IMG/VR virus record: IMGVR_UViG_3300034175_000017
Span: 17,357-81,356 of that record
From: a virus
DNA length: 64,000 nucleotides
Strand: one strand, 5' to 3'
Numbering within the stretch: position 1 is the stretch's first letter; every line of letters begins with the position of its first letter. The notes beneath the pieces were generated by a model that had not been told where the DNA came from, did no database searches, and saw nothing but the letters and a program-made list of their open reading frames with translations. The position numbers and the translations under genes are program-made. This document shows, one piece after another, positions 1 through 8,533 of this stretch.

Positions 1-200
1 CGCCCTCGACCAACCTTGGCCTCGACTTGGACTTCCTTTTCGACTACCACTTCCTTGATTTCGGGGGCCAGCAGCTTCTTCAAAAGGTCAACGACCTCCT
101 TGTCATACGGACATTCAGGTGCATCGAGCATTGCAAGATTGTCCTTGAGGGTGTTAAGCCCTGTAAGGACGGCGAGTCGGAGTTGGGGGTAAACTATCAT
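1..200 (-). CDS. Partial hypothetical protein, cut by window edge
   Basis: A leftward frame starts at ATG 200 behind a good ribosome site (AGAAGG about 5 bases upstream) and stays open to base 1, so only its first 66 residues are visible. The peptide begins MIVYPQLRLAVL and becomes rich in charged Glu/Lys/Val near the cut. No family recognised. It faces away from the terminase gene, and the AT-rich element at 248-266 lies just upstream and could serve as its promoter. Confidence 0.6.
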   Translation of the reverse strand, partial: MIVYPQLRLAVLTGLNTLKDNLAMLDAPECPYDKEVVDLLKKLLAPEIKEVVVEKEVQVEAKVGRG

Positions 201-247
201 GGACACCTTCTCTCTCTTATTCTCTCATAACGCAAACTGTTTTTTGG

Positions 248-266
248 ATAATAATAAGTAATATAG
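248..266. promoter_or_regulatory. AT-rich element with near-match to TACTNAGTA palindrome
   Basis: The divergent gap between the leftward gene starting at 200 and the rightward terminase holds TAATAAGTA (252-260), one mismatch from the palindrome TACTNAGTA found at other unit boundaries here. The surroundings are much more AT-rich than the coding DNA. It could be a promoter or operator for either direction; orientation cannot be decided from sequence. Confidence 0.4.
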
Positions 267-327
267 AGAAAACTAGGTTGTAGAGCAACCATTGCCATCC
301 CTTTCAATCTCGGTCACAGAGGCCCCC

Positions 328-2079
328 ATGTTTGAACAGCTATACCAGCAAGCGAAGCTACGGTTCGGTGATTCCAACGCGTCCCAATCTATGGGCGATT
401 GGATGATGTCGAACACGACGATCAAGAAACGACCGTTCTCGTTTGACGATTACCCATTCCAGAAGGCTATTGCCGACGATATGCACGGCAATCTCTCGGT
501 GAAGAAGTGTTCACAGGTCGGCCTGACCGAAGTGCAGATCAGGAAGTATCTCGCCATCCTGTCGCGCTCGAACGCCATCAACGGCATCTTCTCGCTGCCG
601 AATGAGAAGATGTTCACCAAGATTTACAACGGTCGTATCAAGCCGATCCTCGAACAGGATAACGTCTTCAATCCGCCAACGGGTATCAAGCCCACACGGT
701 CGAAGGATCAAATCCAAATCCGAGACAGCTTCGGTTACATCACGGCTTGCACCGAGGGTGACGCTACCTCCATCTCTGCTGACTTCCTGTTTCACGACGA
801 GTTAGACCTCTCGCCGCAGGAGATAATTGCGCTCTATCAGTCCCGTCTTCAAGGTTCTGATATGCGTATTACGCAGTCATTCTCCACGCCAAGCTTCGTG
901 AACTACGGCATCGACAAAAACTACAAGCTGACGGACCAGCGCGAATACACGATGAAATGCGAGGCGTGCAATCACGTCCAAATCCCACGCTTTGAGCCGA
1001 AGTTCATCCACCTCGATCACTTCCCCTTTGATGTGGAGTCGTTCACGGAACTGACGGCGCAAGAGATTGCGACCATCGACCTGAGCAATACATATGTTAA
1101 GTGCGAGAAGTGCGATGCACGCTTGGACCTGTCGAACGCCGATCAGCGCGAATGGGTCGCTACGTTCCCAACGCGTCTGAACTTCCGGGGCTATCAGGTT
1201 CGCCCCTTCTCGACGCACCGCATCAAGCCGGATTACATCTTCAACCAGCTTGCCAACTACCAAGAGCGCAGCTTCACTCGCGGTTTCTACAATACTGTGT
1301 TGGGTGAGGAATACACTAGCTCAGACGCGAAGATTCAGCGTGCCGACGTGGAAGCAGCGATGCAGAAGGGAACGGCCAGTATCCCCAACATCAGCAGCGA
1401 CGATGCCTGCTTCCTCGGGATCGACGTTGGTATGGCGTGCCATATCACGATTTCCAAGGACGATGCGAACGGCTTCCCTGTGTTCGTCCTGTTCGAGACG
1501 GTGCCAGCGTCATACCTCGTCCGTCGCGTCGAGGAACTGATGTCTATCTACAACATCGTGCAGGGTGCCATCGACCGCTTCCCTTACACGAACGAGGCCA
1601 ACGAACTGCGTGACCTGACGATGAGCCGCATCATGCCGATCCAGTATCGCGGCAACGCAGGTTTGCAGCCAGTATTCGAGCCTGACACCAAGATCATCTC
1701 CCACTACTCGGCCAACAATACGATGGCTCTCGACCGGGTGCGTGCGCTGGTTTCCAATCGAAAGATGTCTATCTCTGGCTATCAGGGAGCGAAGGAAACA
1801 GTCATCGCCCAATTGACTGACATGGTTCGTAATGACGCGCCGGGTGGTGACGATATGGGTGAGTGGCTGAAGGTCAGCGGCAATGACCACTACATGCACT
1901 CGATGGCCTTCAACTTGCTGTCGCGTCGTATTGGTGATCACTTGTTTGCAACTCAAGGCTCAACCATGCTAACAAGCCCCTCGTTTTTTGGTCAGACCTT
2001 TGGTAGTGGCCAAGGTTCACTTGACCTCAACGCGGGGATGAGTATGAAATCAATCCAACGTATTTCGAGGTTAGGGTAA
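328..2079 (+). CDS. terL: Terminase large subunit, GpA-like
   Basis: ATP-driven DNA packaging motor and nuclease that cuts concatemers and fills the prohead. The frame resembles the lambda GpA family: an early KKCSQVGLTE stretch in the Walker A position, FLFHDELD as Walker B, a zinc-ribbon-like pair CEAC...CEKC in the middle, and FLGIDVGM at the start of the C-terminal RNase H-like nuclease region. ATG 328 is preferred because GAGG lies about 6 bases upstream; TTG 292 would add 12 residues with a weaker site. The portal gene follows with no gap. I did not find a small-subunit gene in the window; the cut gene at the left edge faces the other way. Confidence 0.88.
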   Translation: MFEQLYQQAKLRFGDSNASQSMGDWMMSNTTIKKRPFSFDDYPFQKAIADDMHGNLSVKKCSQVGLTEVQIRKYLAILSRSNAINGIFSLPNEKMFTKIYNGRIKPILEQDNVFNPPTGIKPTRSKDQIQIRDSFGYITACTEGDATSISADFLFHDELDLSPQEIIALYQSRLQGSDMRITQSFSTPSFVNYGIDKNYKLTDQREYTMKCEACNHVQIPRFEPKFIHLDHFPFDVESFTELTAQEIATIDLSNTYVKCEKCDARLDLSNADQREWVATFPTRLNFRGYQVRPFSTHRIKPDYIFNQLANYQERSFTRGFYNTVLGEEYTSSDAKIQRADVEAAMQKGTASIPNISSDDACFLGIDVGMACHITISKDDANGFPVFVLFETVPASYLVRRVEELMSIYNIVQGAIDRFPYTNEANELRDLTMSRIMPIQYRGNAGLQPVFEPDTKIISHYSANNTMALDRVRALVSNRKMSISGYQGAKETVIAQLTDMVRNDAPGGDDMGEWLKVSGNDHYMHSMAFNLLSRRIGDHLFATQGSTMLTSPSFFGQTFGSGQGSLDLNAGMSMKSIQRISRLG

Positions 2080-3582
2080 ATGGCAGGTATCATCGACGGA
2101 CTAGGCGCTGTTCTCCTGCCCAAGGGTAAGGGGGTCAAGGGCGGCAAAGGTTTCACGCCGACGTTCAACCCACGTTCGGCAACGATGACTGCTCCGCAGT
2201 ATCGTGACCACCTCACCGACCTCTACAGTTCGCGCCAATCGAGTGACAGTCGGTCGCTCATGGCGATCCTCGCCAACATGGACCCTGACGTATCAGCGGC
2301 CATGACTGCGTTCCTGTCTATCGCTGGCTCTGTCGATCCTGTTGTCTATGCCTACAACGAGAAGGACGAGATTGACCCTGAGGGGATCACCCTCGGCCAG
2401 CAGTTGCTTGCCTTGCTGACGACGACCAACGATTACACAATTGGCTACTCGGCCAAGCCCACTGTCGATGCGCTGTGCAACGACCATCGCTACCTCACGC
2501 TGCTTCGCGGTGGCACAGCATGCGAACTGGTGCTGGACAAGACTTATGTCCCGAACGAACTGCGTCTTGTGGACCCGGTTAGCCTTGAGTGGGAACAGCG
2601 GCAGAATGGCGTCTACTCGCCCATCCAGCGTCCTGCCAACTCGAACGTGCCTATCGACTTGAACATCCCAACGTTCTTCACGTCGAACTTCCATCAGTCG
2701 CCGCTCGACCTCTACACCTATTCGACCTTTGTGAGCGCGATCAACACTATCGCCTCGCGTCAACAGGTCATCAATGAACTCTACCGGATCATGAAGATCG
2801 TCGGCTATCCTCGCGTCGATATCGAAGTGATGGAAGATATGCTGGCCACCGCTGCGCCGCCTTCCATGCGGACTGACCCTGTGAAGATGCGTGCCTTCGT
2901 TGAGAACGAGCTTGGGCGTATTCGCGCAACTATCTCAACACTTGGCAGCGCCGATGCTTTCGTGCATACGAGCGCAGTCAAGGCTACGATCATCAACGAC
3001 AAGAACCCGTCAGCGGGTATTCAAATCGACAACGTGATTGAAGTGTTGAACGCACAAAACCAAGCGGCACTTAAGGTCATGCCTTCCGTGGTCGGCAAGG
3101 GGAACAACGGACAGGTCGCTTCAACAGAGGCCCGTCTGTTCGCTCTCAACGCGGACGCTCTTAATCGGTCGGTGGCAGGATTGTTCACTAAGGCATTGAC
3201 CTTGGGTGCGCGCTTAAGCGGCTACGCTGGTCGCATTGAAGTTGTCTTCCCGCCTGTAGAACTTCGTCCTGCGCTTGAGCTTGAACCGCAGAAGACGATG
3301 CGTGCCAGCCGCTTGAAGACTGACCTCTCCCTCGGCATCATCACCGACATTGAGTATTCGATGGAAATGTATGGTCGCCCACCACTGCCGGGTGCTCCAC
3401 CTCTGTCGGGCACGAACTTCCTTGACGCCAAGGAAGAAGAAGTTACGATGAAGACGGACGACGTTTCATCGAACACCGACTCCTTAGGCCGTAGCCTGAG
3501 TGGTGAAGGTGGTAATGGTGTTGCGAAGGACAACGCTGCGAAGAGCGGCAATACCAAGGCTAAGCCTGCTGGAAAGCTATAA
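2080..3582 (+). CDS. Portal protein
   Basis: Likely the dodecameric portal through which DNA enters and leaves the head. Placement directly after a GpA-like terminase and before protease/scaffold and capsid genes, a size of 500 residues, and an N-terminal MDPDVSAAMTAFLS segment like that of portal families support the call. The last 60 residues are Ser/Gly/Asn/Lys-rich and look disordered. Start ATG 2080 abuts the terminase stop, suggesting coupled translation. Confidence 0.8.
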   Translation: MAGIIDGLGAVLLPKGKGVKGGKGFTPTFNPRSATMTAPQYRDHLTDLYSSRQSSDSRSLMAILANMDPDVSAAMTAFLSIAGSVDPVVYAYNEKDEIDPEGITLGQQLLALLTTTNDYTIGYSAKPTVDALCNDHRYLTLLRGGTACELVLDKTYVPNELRLVDPVSLEWEQRQNGVYSPIQRPANSNVPIDLNIPTFFTSNFHQSPLDLYTYSTFVSAINTIASRQQVINELYRIMKIVGYPRVDIEVMEDMLATAAPPSMRTDPVKMRAFVENELGRIRATISTLGSADAFVHTSAVKATIINDKNPSAGIQIDNVIEVLNAQNQAALKVMPSVVGKGNNGQVASTEARLFALNADALNRSVAGLFTKALTLGARLSGYAGRIEVVFPPVELRPALELEPQKTMRASRLKTDLSLGIITDIEYSMEMYGRPPLPGAPPLSGTNFLDAKEEEVTMKTDDVSSNTDSLGRSLSGEGGNGVAKDNAAKSGNTKAKPAGKL

Positions 3583-3583
3583 T

Positions 3584-4006
3584 ATGACCACCATTGCTTG
3601 CGACCTCAAATCAATGTCCGGTGACGGATACACTACCAAGGGCGATACCATCGTTGGTCACGACGATGAGAAAGTCTTTCGTTTGCCTGACGGCAAGATC
3701 GTCGGCGGATCAGGTGACGTGGTAAACATCGCGCACTTCATCGAGTGGATACAAGAAGACGTGACGGACGAAGGTCCGAAGCTGAGCAAAAACTTTGAAG
3801 CCTTAGTTCTCCACCCGGATGGCAAGCTTTACCACTATGACAATCGACTTACCCCGAGTCTCTGTCTAGGTCATAGCGCGATTGGTTCGGGTGGAGACTT
3901 TGCCTTGACTGCGATGGACATGGGTGGCGACAGCAAGAAGGCTATTGAAATGGCGATCTTGCGCGACTTGTCCACTGGCGGTAAGATCACAACTCTCAAA
4001 TTATAG
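3584..4006 (+). CDS. HslV-like Ntn-hydrolase (proteasome-fold peptidase)
   Basis: 140 residues. After initiator Met removal the N-terminus is Thr-Thr-Ile, as in bacterial HslV (MTTI...), where the exposed Thr is the nucleophile. The following SGDGYTTKGDTI lines up with the AGDGQ.T.GNT block of HslV, and AIGSGGDFALTA lines up with HslV AIGSGGPYAQAA. The protein is shorter than HslV (about 175). ATG 3584 follows the portal stop by one base with GGAAAG upstream. No HslU-type unfoldase is in the window. Being between portal and scaffold suggests a role in head maturation or in host protein turnover; both are inference. Confidence 0.75.
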   Translation: MTTIACDLKSMSGDGYTTKGDTIVGHDDEKVFRLPDGKIVGGSGDVVNIAHFIEWIQEDVTDEGPKLSKNFEALVLHPDGKLYHYDNRLTPSLCLGHSAIGSGGDFALTAMDMGGDSKKAIEMAILRDLSTGGKITTLKL

Positions 4007-4027
4007 AGTGGTTGCCCAACAACCACT
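4007..4027 (+). other. Intergenic hairpin after the HslV-like gene
   Basis: AGTGGTTG (4007-4014), a 5-base loop and CAACCACT (4020-4027) form a perfect 8-bp stem immediately after the stop codon. There is no T-run, so it is more likely an RNA stabilising or processing structure than a terminator. Confidence 0.5.
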
Positions 4028-4063
4028 GGACTCCTGACATCACTCCGTAATACAGGCCACAAC

Positions 4064-5221
4064 ATGAAGCAGTTACCAATGACCGCCGAGCTTTCGGCAC
4101 TGATTAAAAGTCGGGTGGGCGAGGACGTTGACACGTCCAATCTCGCGGTCTTTGAAACGATTGCTCTCAATACGAAGCCCCTACCCGGCAAGCGTGGCAC
4201 CATTTGGGAAAACGCAGTTGTTAAGCCGGTCACTCTAGCGCAGATGGTGGACTACATCATTTCGGGAAACCACCTCCCGTTGATTGCAGACCATGAATTG
4301 TTTGGTGCCCCCAAGGGCCGGTTCTTCGACGCCGCGCTGTTCTCGGACAGCAACAGCCTAGACGATCTGGAAATGCGGGCGCTGTTCTATTTGGACGAAA
4401 CTGAGGCTGTCACCATTGCCAAGCTGAACGCAGGTTCGCTTGACGAAGTATCGGTCTCGTTCCTTCCTACTGCGTTTCTCTGTTCCGATTGCGGGTTTGA
4501 CTATTTCTCGCAGGGTGATATGGACAACATCGACTCTCGGACTTGTGATCTCGGTCACACCTTGGGTTCTGATGGCGTCCACGCAGAGATGGTTGGGCTT
4601 AATCAGTTTGTTGAGCTTAGTTTGGTTGCACGCGGTGCAGCAGACAAGCCTAAAATAGTTGGCAAAAGTAATTCAAAGCTTGCGCCTGAATCTGTCTATC
4701 GCCTAGCGGCGAAAGGTTTTGCAACCGATCGCCTCGTTTTACAGGCGTCAATTAAGAAAGTAGACGACATGGATACCACTGTTCTTGTGACCAACCTTGC
4801 CGAAGTTACGGGCAAGTTTGCTGTCAGCGAAGCCGACAAGGCCCGCCTGACGACTGAACTTTCGGAAGTGAAGGGCAAGCTGACAACTGCTGAAGCTGAT
4901 GTCGCTCGTCTCACGACCGAACTCGCCGCCGCCGTTTCCGCGCAGCCTGCAAAGCCTGCCGATTACGACACCGCCGTTGCAGGCAACACGGCTGCGGTCG
5001 CGTTCTTGCAAGAGCAGCTAAACGGCCTCTTGGTCGCCAGCGGCAAGCCGAAGCTTGAGGGTGATGCGCTTCCTAAGGAAGTGTCTGAACTCAAGGCGTC
5101 AATCACCGAGCACACCAATAACCTCACTGCTATCATCCCTACGGGTGGTGTTTCGCAGAGCGGCACTGGTGCCTCAACCGAGCCGAAGGTCGATTACTCG
5201 AACTTCTCGGTTCGTCGTTAA
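4064..5221 (+). CDS. Prohead protease fused to scaffolding domain
   Basis: 385 residues with two parts. The N-terminal ~210 residues resemble HK97-type (U35) prohead proteases: LPLIADHE places a candidate catalytic His after a hydrophobic strand, LDEVSVSFLP matches the conserved strand carrying the catalytic Ser, and FVELSLVARGA resembles the family's late strand. An unusual Cys-rich insert (CSDCGF...TCDLGH) sits between them. The C-terminal ~130 residues are a Lys/Glu/Ala/Thr coiled coil expected of an internal scaffold. Protease-scaffold fusions are known in several phage lineages; the scaffold would be removed when the protease activates. Confidence 0.75.
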   Translation: MKQLPMTAELSALIKSRVGEDVDTSNLAVFETIALNTKPLPGKRGTIWENAVVKPVTLAQMVDYIISGNHLPLIADHELFGAPKGRFFDAALFSDSNSLDDLEMRALFYLDETEAVTIAKLNAGSLDEVSVSFLPTAFLCSDCGFDYFSQGDMDNIDSRTCDLGHTLGSDGVHAEMVGLNQFVELSLVARGAADKPKIVGKSNSKLAPESVYRLAAKGFATDRLVLQASIKKVDDMDTTVLVTNLAEVTGKFAVSEADKARLTTELSEVKGKLTTAEADVARLTTELAAAVSAQPAKPADYDTAVAGNTAAVAFLQEQLNGLLVASGKPKLEGDALPKEVSELKASITEHTNNLTAIIPTGGVSQSGTGASTEPKVDYSNFSVRR

Positions 5222-5243
5222 TCTGAAACAAGGATAAGAGCAC

Positions 5244-5672
5244 ATGGCTTACACTGGTTCCGGCGTCGTCGCCAGCGGGTTCCCTCAGACCGCTGACAAG
5301 TTCACTTTCACCTACTACCTGACGGGCGCGTTCGCTGACGAGAATGCTGTCCGTGCCACAGAAGGCAAGGCTGTTTCTCAGGACACCGCCGCTGCCAGTT
5401 CTGTGAAGCTTGCTGCCAACGGCGAGCGCATCTTTGGTCGCGTTTACGTTGCCGAGCGGCGTGCGATCTTGGGCTTCAACACGGCTTCCATCCAGCGGAA
5501 GTTCAAGGAGAAGCTTCCTGCCGCAGTCGGCCACGGCATCGGTCTCGGTGCTTCGGTTGTCGGCGCGGGTAATGGTCTCGTTCGTCTCGCTGCTGCTGGT
5601 GCAGAAGCGGGTAGCGCGGGCAACATCGTAGTCGAGACGGGTGACAATTACGTCGTCGTCGAGCAGTTCTAA
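5244..5672 (+). CDS. Probable head decoration protein
   Basis: 142 residues, Ala/Gly/Val-rich, beta-strand-like, directly before the major capsid gene, which is the position of gpD-type capsid-stabilising proteins in lambda-like phages. Strong spacing (ATG 5244 after AAGGATAAGAGCAC) suggests high expression. Function rests on position and composition, not on a recognised motif. Confidence 0.6.
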   Translation: MAYTGSGVVASGFPQTADKFTFTYYLTGAFADENAVRATEGKAVSQDTAAASSVKLAANGERIFGRVYVAERRAILGFNTASIQRKFKEKLPAAVGHGIGLGASVVGAGNGLVRLAAAGAEAGSAGNIVVETGDNYVVVEQF

Positions 5673-5684
5673 GGGATACCGAAC

Positions 5685-6887
5685 ATGACTAATCTGCTTT
5701 CCATTGTTAAGGGTCGTCAGCCAGCCGAGACGCTGCTTGCCGGTCTGCGGGACGAGAACCGCGCCGCCTCTTTGTCTGCCGGTCAGAACCTGATCGCCAA
5801 GGCAAAGGAAGCTCGCGTCAGCGTTCCTGATTACCTTCGTCTGGCCGTTGACACGACCACGGGCAAGTTTGCCGGTGCGTCCGCTGACGGCTTTGAGGTC
5901 GCACTCGCGTTCCTGAACCTCCCGGTCAAGGAAGACTTCAGCAAAGGCATTCTGCTTGAAGCTGCTGCCGAAGCGTTTACGACCTTCCCCGGCACGCGTG
6001 CCCTCTTCCCTGCCGTGATCGACACACAGGTTCAGTGGCGCTACCGTCAGGATCAGATCGAAGACGTGACCAACTTGGTCTCGCAGAGCCGCAACATCAG
6101 CGGCGTCGAGATGATTACGACTGTGGTTGACGACCGCCCTGAGGACTACCAGCAGGTCGGCGTTATCGCGGAAGGTGCGAACATCCCCGTTCGTGCGCTT
6201 CGCACCAGCGAGAAGGGCGTCAAGTTCTTCAAGTTCGGTGGCGGTATCGAGTTCACCTATGAGTTCGAGCGTCGGGCTTCGCTGGACATCATCAACCCAT
6301 ACGCTGCGCGTATGGAGCGTGAAGTTCAGATCGGTCAGACTGCCATCGCCACGGCGATGCTCATCAACGGCGACGGCGTGAACGGCGCTGCCCCTGTGGT
6401 GAATGCGAGTGACCTCGCCCTGTCGCTCCCTGAGTCGGGTCGTCCTGTTGCTGCGGCTGGCCGCATCAATTGGGAAATCTTCCTGACGTGGCTCGTTCGT
6501 CGCGCACAGACGGGTGCTCCGATTGATACCATCGTAGGCAACTACGACATGTATCTTGAGTGGGTCCGCATGTTCGCCACGCCTTCGGCCAACTCGGGTG
6601 CTCCGCAGATTCAGGCGCTTCAGGCGGCGGGTGTGCAGGTTGCAATCGACAACCCGAACTTCCCGCTGAACGTGCGTTTCGCGCTCAGCACCACGGCCCC
6701 CGCCGCGAAGCTCATCGGCTTCATCAAGTCGGAGACCTTGGAGGAGTTGGTTGAGAATGGTTCGGATATCGAAGAGTCGATCCGCGCCATCGAGAACCAA
6801 AAGGTTCGTTACTTCAAGACCACCAACAAGGGCTATCGTTTGATCTTCAACGACACCCGGTCGGTCCTCAACCTCAACGCCGCATAA
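5685..6887 (+). CDS. Major capsid protein
   Basis: 400 residues, 13 bases after the decoration gene and followed by a rho-independent terminator, the usual setting of the most abundant head protein. The N-terminal half is helical, then comes a long beta-rich region with FFKFGGGIEFTYEFERRAS and a late FKTTNKGYRLIFN strand, typical of HK97-fold capsid subunits. The expected fold is inference; the assignment as capsid is well supported by gene order and size. Confidence 0.85.
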   Translation: MTNLLSIVKGRQPAETLLAGLRDENRAASLSAGQNLIAKAKEARVSVPDYLRLAVDTTTGKFAGASADGFEVALAFLNLPVKEDFSKGILLEAAAEAFTTFPGTRALFPAVIDTQVQWRYRQDQIEDVTNLVSQSRNISGVEMITTVVDDRPEDYQQVGVIAEGANIPVRALRTSEKGVKFFKFGGGIEFTYEFERRASLDIINPYAARMEREVQIGQTAIATAMLINGDGVNGAAPVVNASDLALSLPESGRPVAAAGRINWEIFLTWLVRRAQTGAPIDTIVGNYDMYLEWVRMFATPSANSGAPQIQALQAAGVQVAIDNPNFPLNVRFALSTTAPAAKLIGFIKSETLEELVENGSDIEESIRAIENQKVRYFKTTNKGYRLIFNDTRSVLNLNAA

Positions 6888-6905
6888 GCGTTGACATCTA
6901 ACGGG

Positions 6906-6930
6906 AAAGGGGGCTAAGGCCCCCTTTCTT
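6906..6930 (+). terminator. Rho-independent terminator after capsid gene
   Basis: AAAGGGGGC, loop TAAG, GCCCCCTTT, then CTT. A 9-bp GC-rich stem. It probably trims or attenuates transcription after the capsid gene, since connector genes continue in the same direction. Confidence 0.85.
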
Positions 6931-6963
6931 GTATCTGTTACAAGTCCTTGCAAGGAGAATACA

Positions 6964-7353
6964 ATGCCCCGTAAGCCTGAAGACACGAAGCTTCCAGAGA
7001 ACGCTTCGCCCACCGATTTGAATGCCAACAACAACACCCGCGCCGAAGAGTTCGAGCTTAACCGCACGACCGACACGGACAGCGGCGAAGTCCTTGAGAA
7101 CTCCACCGGCTCCAACTCGGTCGATGGCGAAGACAGTTCCAAGGAAGGACGCGACGGCGGTCCTCCCCCTCCCGGCACCGACAACTCGACTGCCGAGCGC
7201 ATCAAGGTGAAGACCTCGGGTGCTTTCCTGTTCCACGACCCGTTCAGCAACACAACCGTGGACAACAGTGACGACGGCGGCAACAAGGACGGCGTGCTTC
7301 GTTCTGCACTTGTGCAGGGTGCGCTTGACGACGGTCGGCTGGTCGAAGCCTAA
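6964..7353 (+). CDS. Disordered head-associated protein (FI-like position)
   Basis: 129 residues, very rich in Asp, Glu, Asn, Ser and Thr with few hydrophobics except for a short SGAFLFHDPF block. It sits where lambda has FI, between capsid and connectors, but no homology can be claimed. ATG 6964 has AAGGAG about 6 bases upstream. Its stop overlaps the next start (TAATG). Confidence 0.6.
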   Translation: MPRKPEDTKLPENASPTDLNANNNTRAEEFELNRTTDTDSGEVLENSTGSNSVDGEDSSKEGRDGGPPPPGTDNSTAERIKVKTSGAFLFHDPFSNTTVDNSDDGGNKDGVLRSALVQGALDDGRLVEA

Positions 7354-8066
7354 TGCTGCGTAGCGGAAACGCTGCCAGCTTTCTCGTAGAGTTCCCGTCA
7401 GGTGCGCCTGACGGGAATCTCTCTTGGACGCTATTGGGGCCTGATGGAACGCTTCTGACGAGCGGCTCTATCAACACGCCTGACAATGCCGTCTCTGAAC
7501 AGATTGTAGTTCCCGGCCAGTATAACACGCTCCCGGCTGGTGAGCTTACTTCTTACCGTGATCTGACGTGGACCTATTCAAAGGGCGGCGCAATCATCAA
7601 CGGTGAAGAGCGTTACACGCTTCAAGGCCGAGTGCCTTACGGTGCCACCCCTCAGGGTGTTCGCAACAAGTTGGGTGTCGATCCACACGATCTGCCTGAC
7701 GACGAGATAGACTTGGTGAAGGCATACTACGATTATGGTGTGCTCGTCGCACGCACAGCCTTCCCTGACGTGATTACCGTGCCGCAGCAGGACATACGCA
7801 TTCGAGACGCGATAGAGGCGCTGGCGGCGCTTGTGCTGGTTCCTAGCATGCAAGTTCGCATTGCCTCGAAAGAGAGCAGCGGCACTGATACGTTCCAGCG
7901 TCAGAAGATTGATTGGGCGCTACTCGCTGATAACCTCAACGCCATCGTTGTGGGCGGTGCGCTCATTCTCGATCCGGCGTTCGATGAGACGGCAGGCTTC
8001 GGGGCTGTGTTCATTCTTGCTTCGCCAACCACCGATGCCATCACCGCAGAGGGAGCGGTGGGTTAA
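7353..8066 (+). CDS. Probable head-tail connector protein
   Basis: 237 residues. The first ~90 residues look like a beta domain (SWTLLGPDGTLLTSG...), followed by an alpha-helical region beginning GVRNKLGVDPHDLPDDEIDLVKAY that resembles gp6-like head-tail adaptors, which start with a similar short helix and Asp/Glu-rich turn. Its 3' end overlaps the oppositely oriented gene at 8063 by 4 bases. Confidence 0.55.
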   Translation: MLRSGNAASFLVEFPSGAPDGNLSWTLLGPDGTLLTSGSINTPDNAVSEQIVVPGQYNTLPAGELTSYRDLTWTYSKGGAIINGEERYTLQGRVPYGATPQGVRNKLGVDPHDLPDDEIDLVKAYYDYGVLVARTAFPDVITVPQQDIRIRDAIEALAALVLVPSMQVRIASKESSGTDTFQRQKIDWALLADNLNAIVVGGALILDPAFDETAGFGAVFILASPTTDAITAEGAVG

Positions 8067-8533
8067 TCCCCACGCTCATGCGCTATCTCGGTGCGCTTCA
8101 CTTCCAAACCAATGGTCCGGTAGTTACGGATTTCTGATTGAGCCATCGGCAGCATGCTGAAGTTGCTGATGACCAACTCGCTGACTTCATCGCCATTGTC
8201 CATGTTCAGCAGCTTGATCTTCGCGCCTTCGTAGAAGTAACCATGTATGGCGTCGATGAGTTCGATCTCGTCCAGCAAGTTCAGGTCTCGGTAGCTTGAC
8301 ACAGCAAGAGCAACCCGGATCGCCCACAGACCGCCGTTCTCGTCAAACGAGAAGCCGTCTAATCCTACCAGCGTGTGCTTCGGTAGTTCGTTCTCGTCGT
8401 TGCGGCTCTCAAAGTTGTGCCACTCCAAGAAGCCGTGCGTGCCTCGGGCGTTCAACTCATCAATCGTGTCGGTGACGTGCCGCATGATTGACTTGTAGAC
8501 AGGTTCGATTACGGAGGGACGCGGAGAAGACAT
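8063..8533 (-). CDS. Conserved-looking gene on the opposite strand; possible tail terminator
   Basis: 156 residues, mixed alpha/beta, transcribed against all adjacent head and tail genes. ATG 8533 abuts the rightward TTG start at 8534. The only support for a tail-completion (gpU/tail-terminator) role is its place between connector and tail genes and its size. The frame has normal amino-acid composition (LDEIELIDAIHGYFYEG, NLLDEIELI) and no competing frame on the plus strand, so it is a real gene. Confidence 0.6.
   Translation of the reverse strand: MSSPRPSVIEPVYKSIMRHVTDTIDELNARGTHGFLEWHNFESRNDENELPKHTLVGLDGFSFDENGGLWAIRVALAVSSYRDLNLLDEIELIDAIHGYFYEGAKIKLLNMDNGDEVSELVISNFSMLPMAQSEIRNYRTIGLEVKRTEIAHERGD

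Noticed and set aside
5139-7286. A 715-codon open frame on the minus strand across scaffold, decoration and capsid genes
   Set aside because: It is the antisense of three strongly supported head genes; open only because of GC-rich codon bias, with no start signal or family resemblance.
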